Of a stretch of 5,233 nucleotides of DNA, positions 5,025-5,233 are shown piece after piece (position 1 is the stretch's first letter; each line of letters begins with the position of its first letter). The stretch is from positions 1-5,233 of the forward strand of contig JAFWWX010000289.1 in NCBI GenBank assembly GCA_017517985.1. Direction: 5' to 3'. Under the pieces are notes generated by a model, which made no database searches, had not been told where the DNA came from, and saw only the letters and a list, made by a program, of their open reading frames with translations. The stretch comes from Clostridia bacterium. GTDB taxonomy: Bacteria; Bacillota_A; Clostridia; Oscillospirales; CAG-382. Made by a program: the position numbers and the translations under genes.

Positions 5025-5233
5025 ATGGATAAAACAATGTACGGTATAATCAAAACAACAGCAATCTGCCCCATTATGGTGGCACCCGATCCCGATTTTG
5101 CAGCTGATGCGGCAAAGGCAATTGCAGAGGGCGGTCTTCCCGTTTGTGAAGTTCTTCTTCACAGAGACGAGCATTCTGTTACAAGAATAAAGAACATCGC
5201 TAAAAATGCACCTGAGGTAATTGTCGGTGCAGG
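5025..5233 (+). CDS. KDPG/KHG aldolase (Eda-like), N-terminal part, cut by window end
   Basis: The first 69 codons match the Eda family of class I aldolases, which cleave 2-keto-3-deoxy-6-phosphogluconate or 4-hydroxy-2-oxoglutarate to pyruvate and an aldehyde. The order fits the TIM-barrel start: a first strand (TAICPIMVAPD, about 12-22), a helix DFAADAAKAIAEGGL, a second strand VCEVLLHRDE (40-49) carrying the likely catalytic Glu42 (Glu45 in E. coli Eda), and the third strand VIVGA at the end. The Schiff-base lysine lies beyond the window. The usual LRT after the Glu is LHRD here, which shifts the arginine by one place. A GGAG at 5014-5017 lies seven bases before the ATG; the second Met at codon 5 lacks such a site. 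It follows the dehydrogenase by 30 bases and is surely in the same operon. The family assignment is good, but the choice between phosphorylated and free sugar acids is open. Confidence 0.88.
   Translation, partial: MDKTMYGIIKTTAICPIMVAPDPDFAADAAKAIAEGGLPVCEVLLHRDEHSVTRIKNIAKNAPEVIVGA

Overview
The window joins two unrelated blocks from what looks like a low-GC Firmicute, probably an anaerobic gut-type Clostridia/Erysipelotrichia relative. The signs are strong GGAGG ribosome sites, TGnTATAAT-type promoters, AT-rich codons and many T-run terminators. The organism cannot be named from the sequence alone. All real genes are on the + strand.

Left block (1-2850) is the 3' end of a type I restriction-modification operon. 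It begins inside hsdR: 545 C-terminal residues are visible, carrying helicase motifs V and VI and the C-terminal helical domain. One base later comes a YgjP/DUF45-type zinc metallopeptidase (WGSCS and HELVH motifs), a common neighbour of hsdR. Thirteen bases after its stop codon, behind a perfect AAGGAGG, lies a 156-residue soluble protein that I do not recognise. The methylase and specificity genes must lie upstream if the system is complete.

The middle (2851-3938, about 1.09 kb) has no intact gene. It is unusually rich in structure on the + strand: a triple GATAACA repeat, at least five terminator-like hairpins, two overlapping alternative hairpins, a perfect 20-bp palindrome, an extended -10 promoter that could drive a short RNA, and a start-less open frame that may be a gene fragment. 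It reads like the worn edge of a mobile or defence island.

Right block (3939-5233) is visibly richer in G+C and starts a catabolic operon. An extended -10 promoter and a GGAGG site precede an Ldh_2-family NAD(P)-dependent oxidoreductase (relatives: malate/L-lactate, ureidoglycolate and 2,3-diketo-L-gulonate dehydrogenases). Thirty bases later comes the start of a KDPG/KHG-type (Eda) aldolase, cut by the window end. Together they suggest breakdown of a sugar acid: a 2-keto acid is reduced or a 2-hydroxy acid oxidised, and a 2-keto-3-deoxy acid is cleaved to pyruvate plus an aldehyde. Both enzymes seem to differ from the textbook members at a substrate-binding arginine, so the substrate should be left open.

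No complete novel system is evident. The best candidates for something undescribed are the 156-residue third gene of the restriction operon and the structured, gene-free middle.
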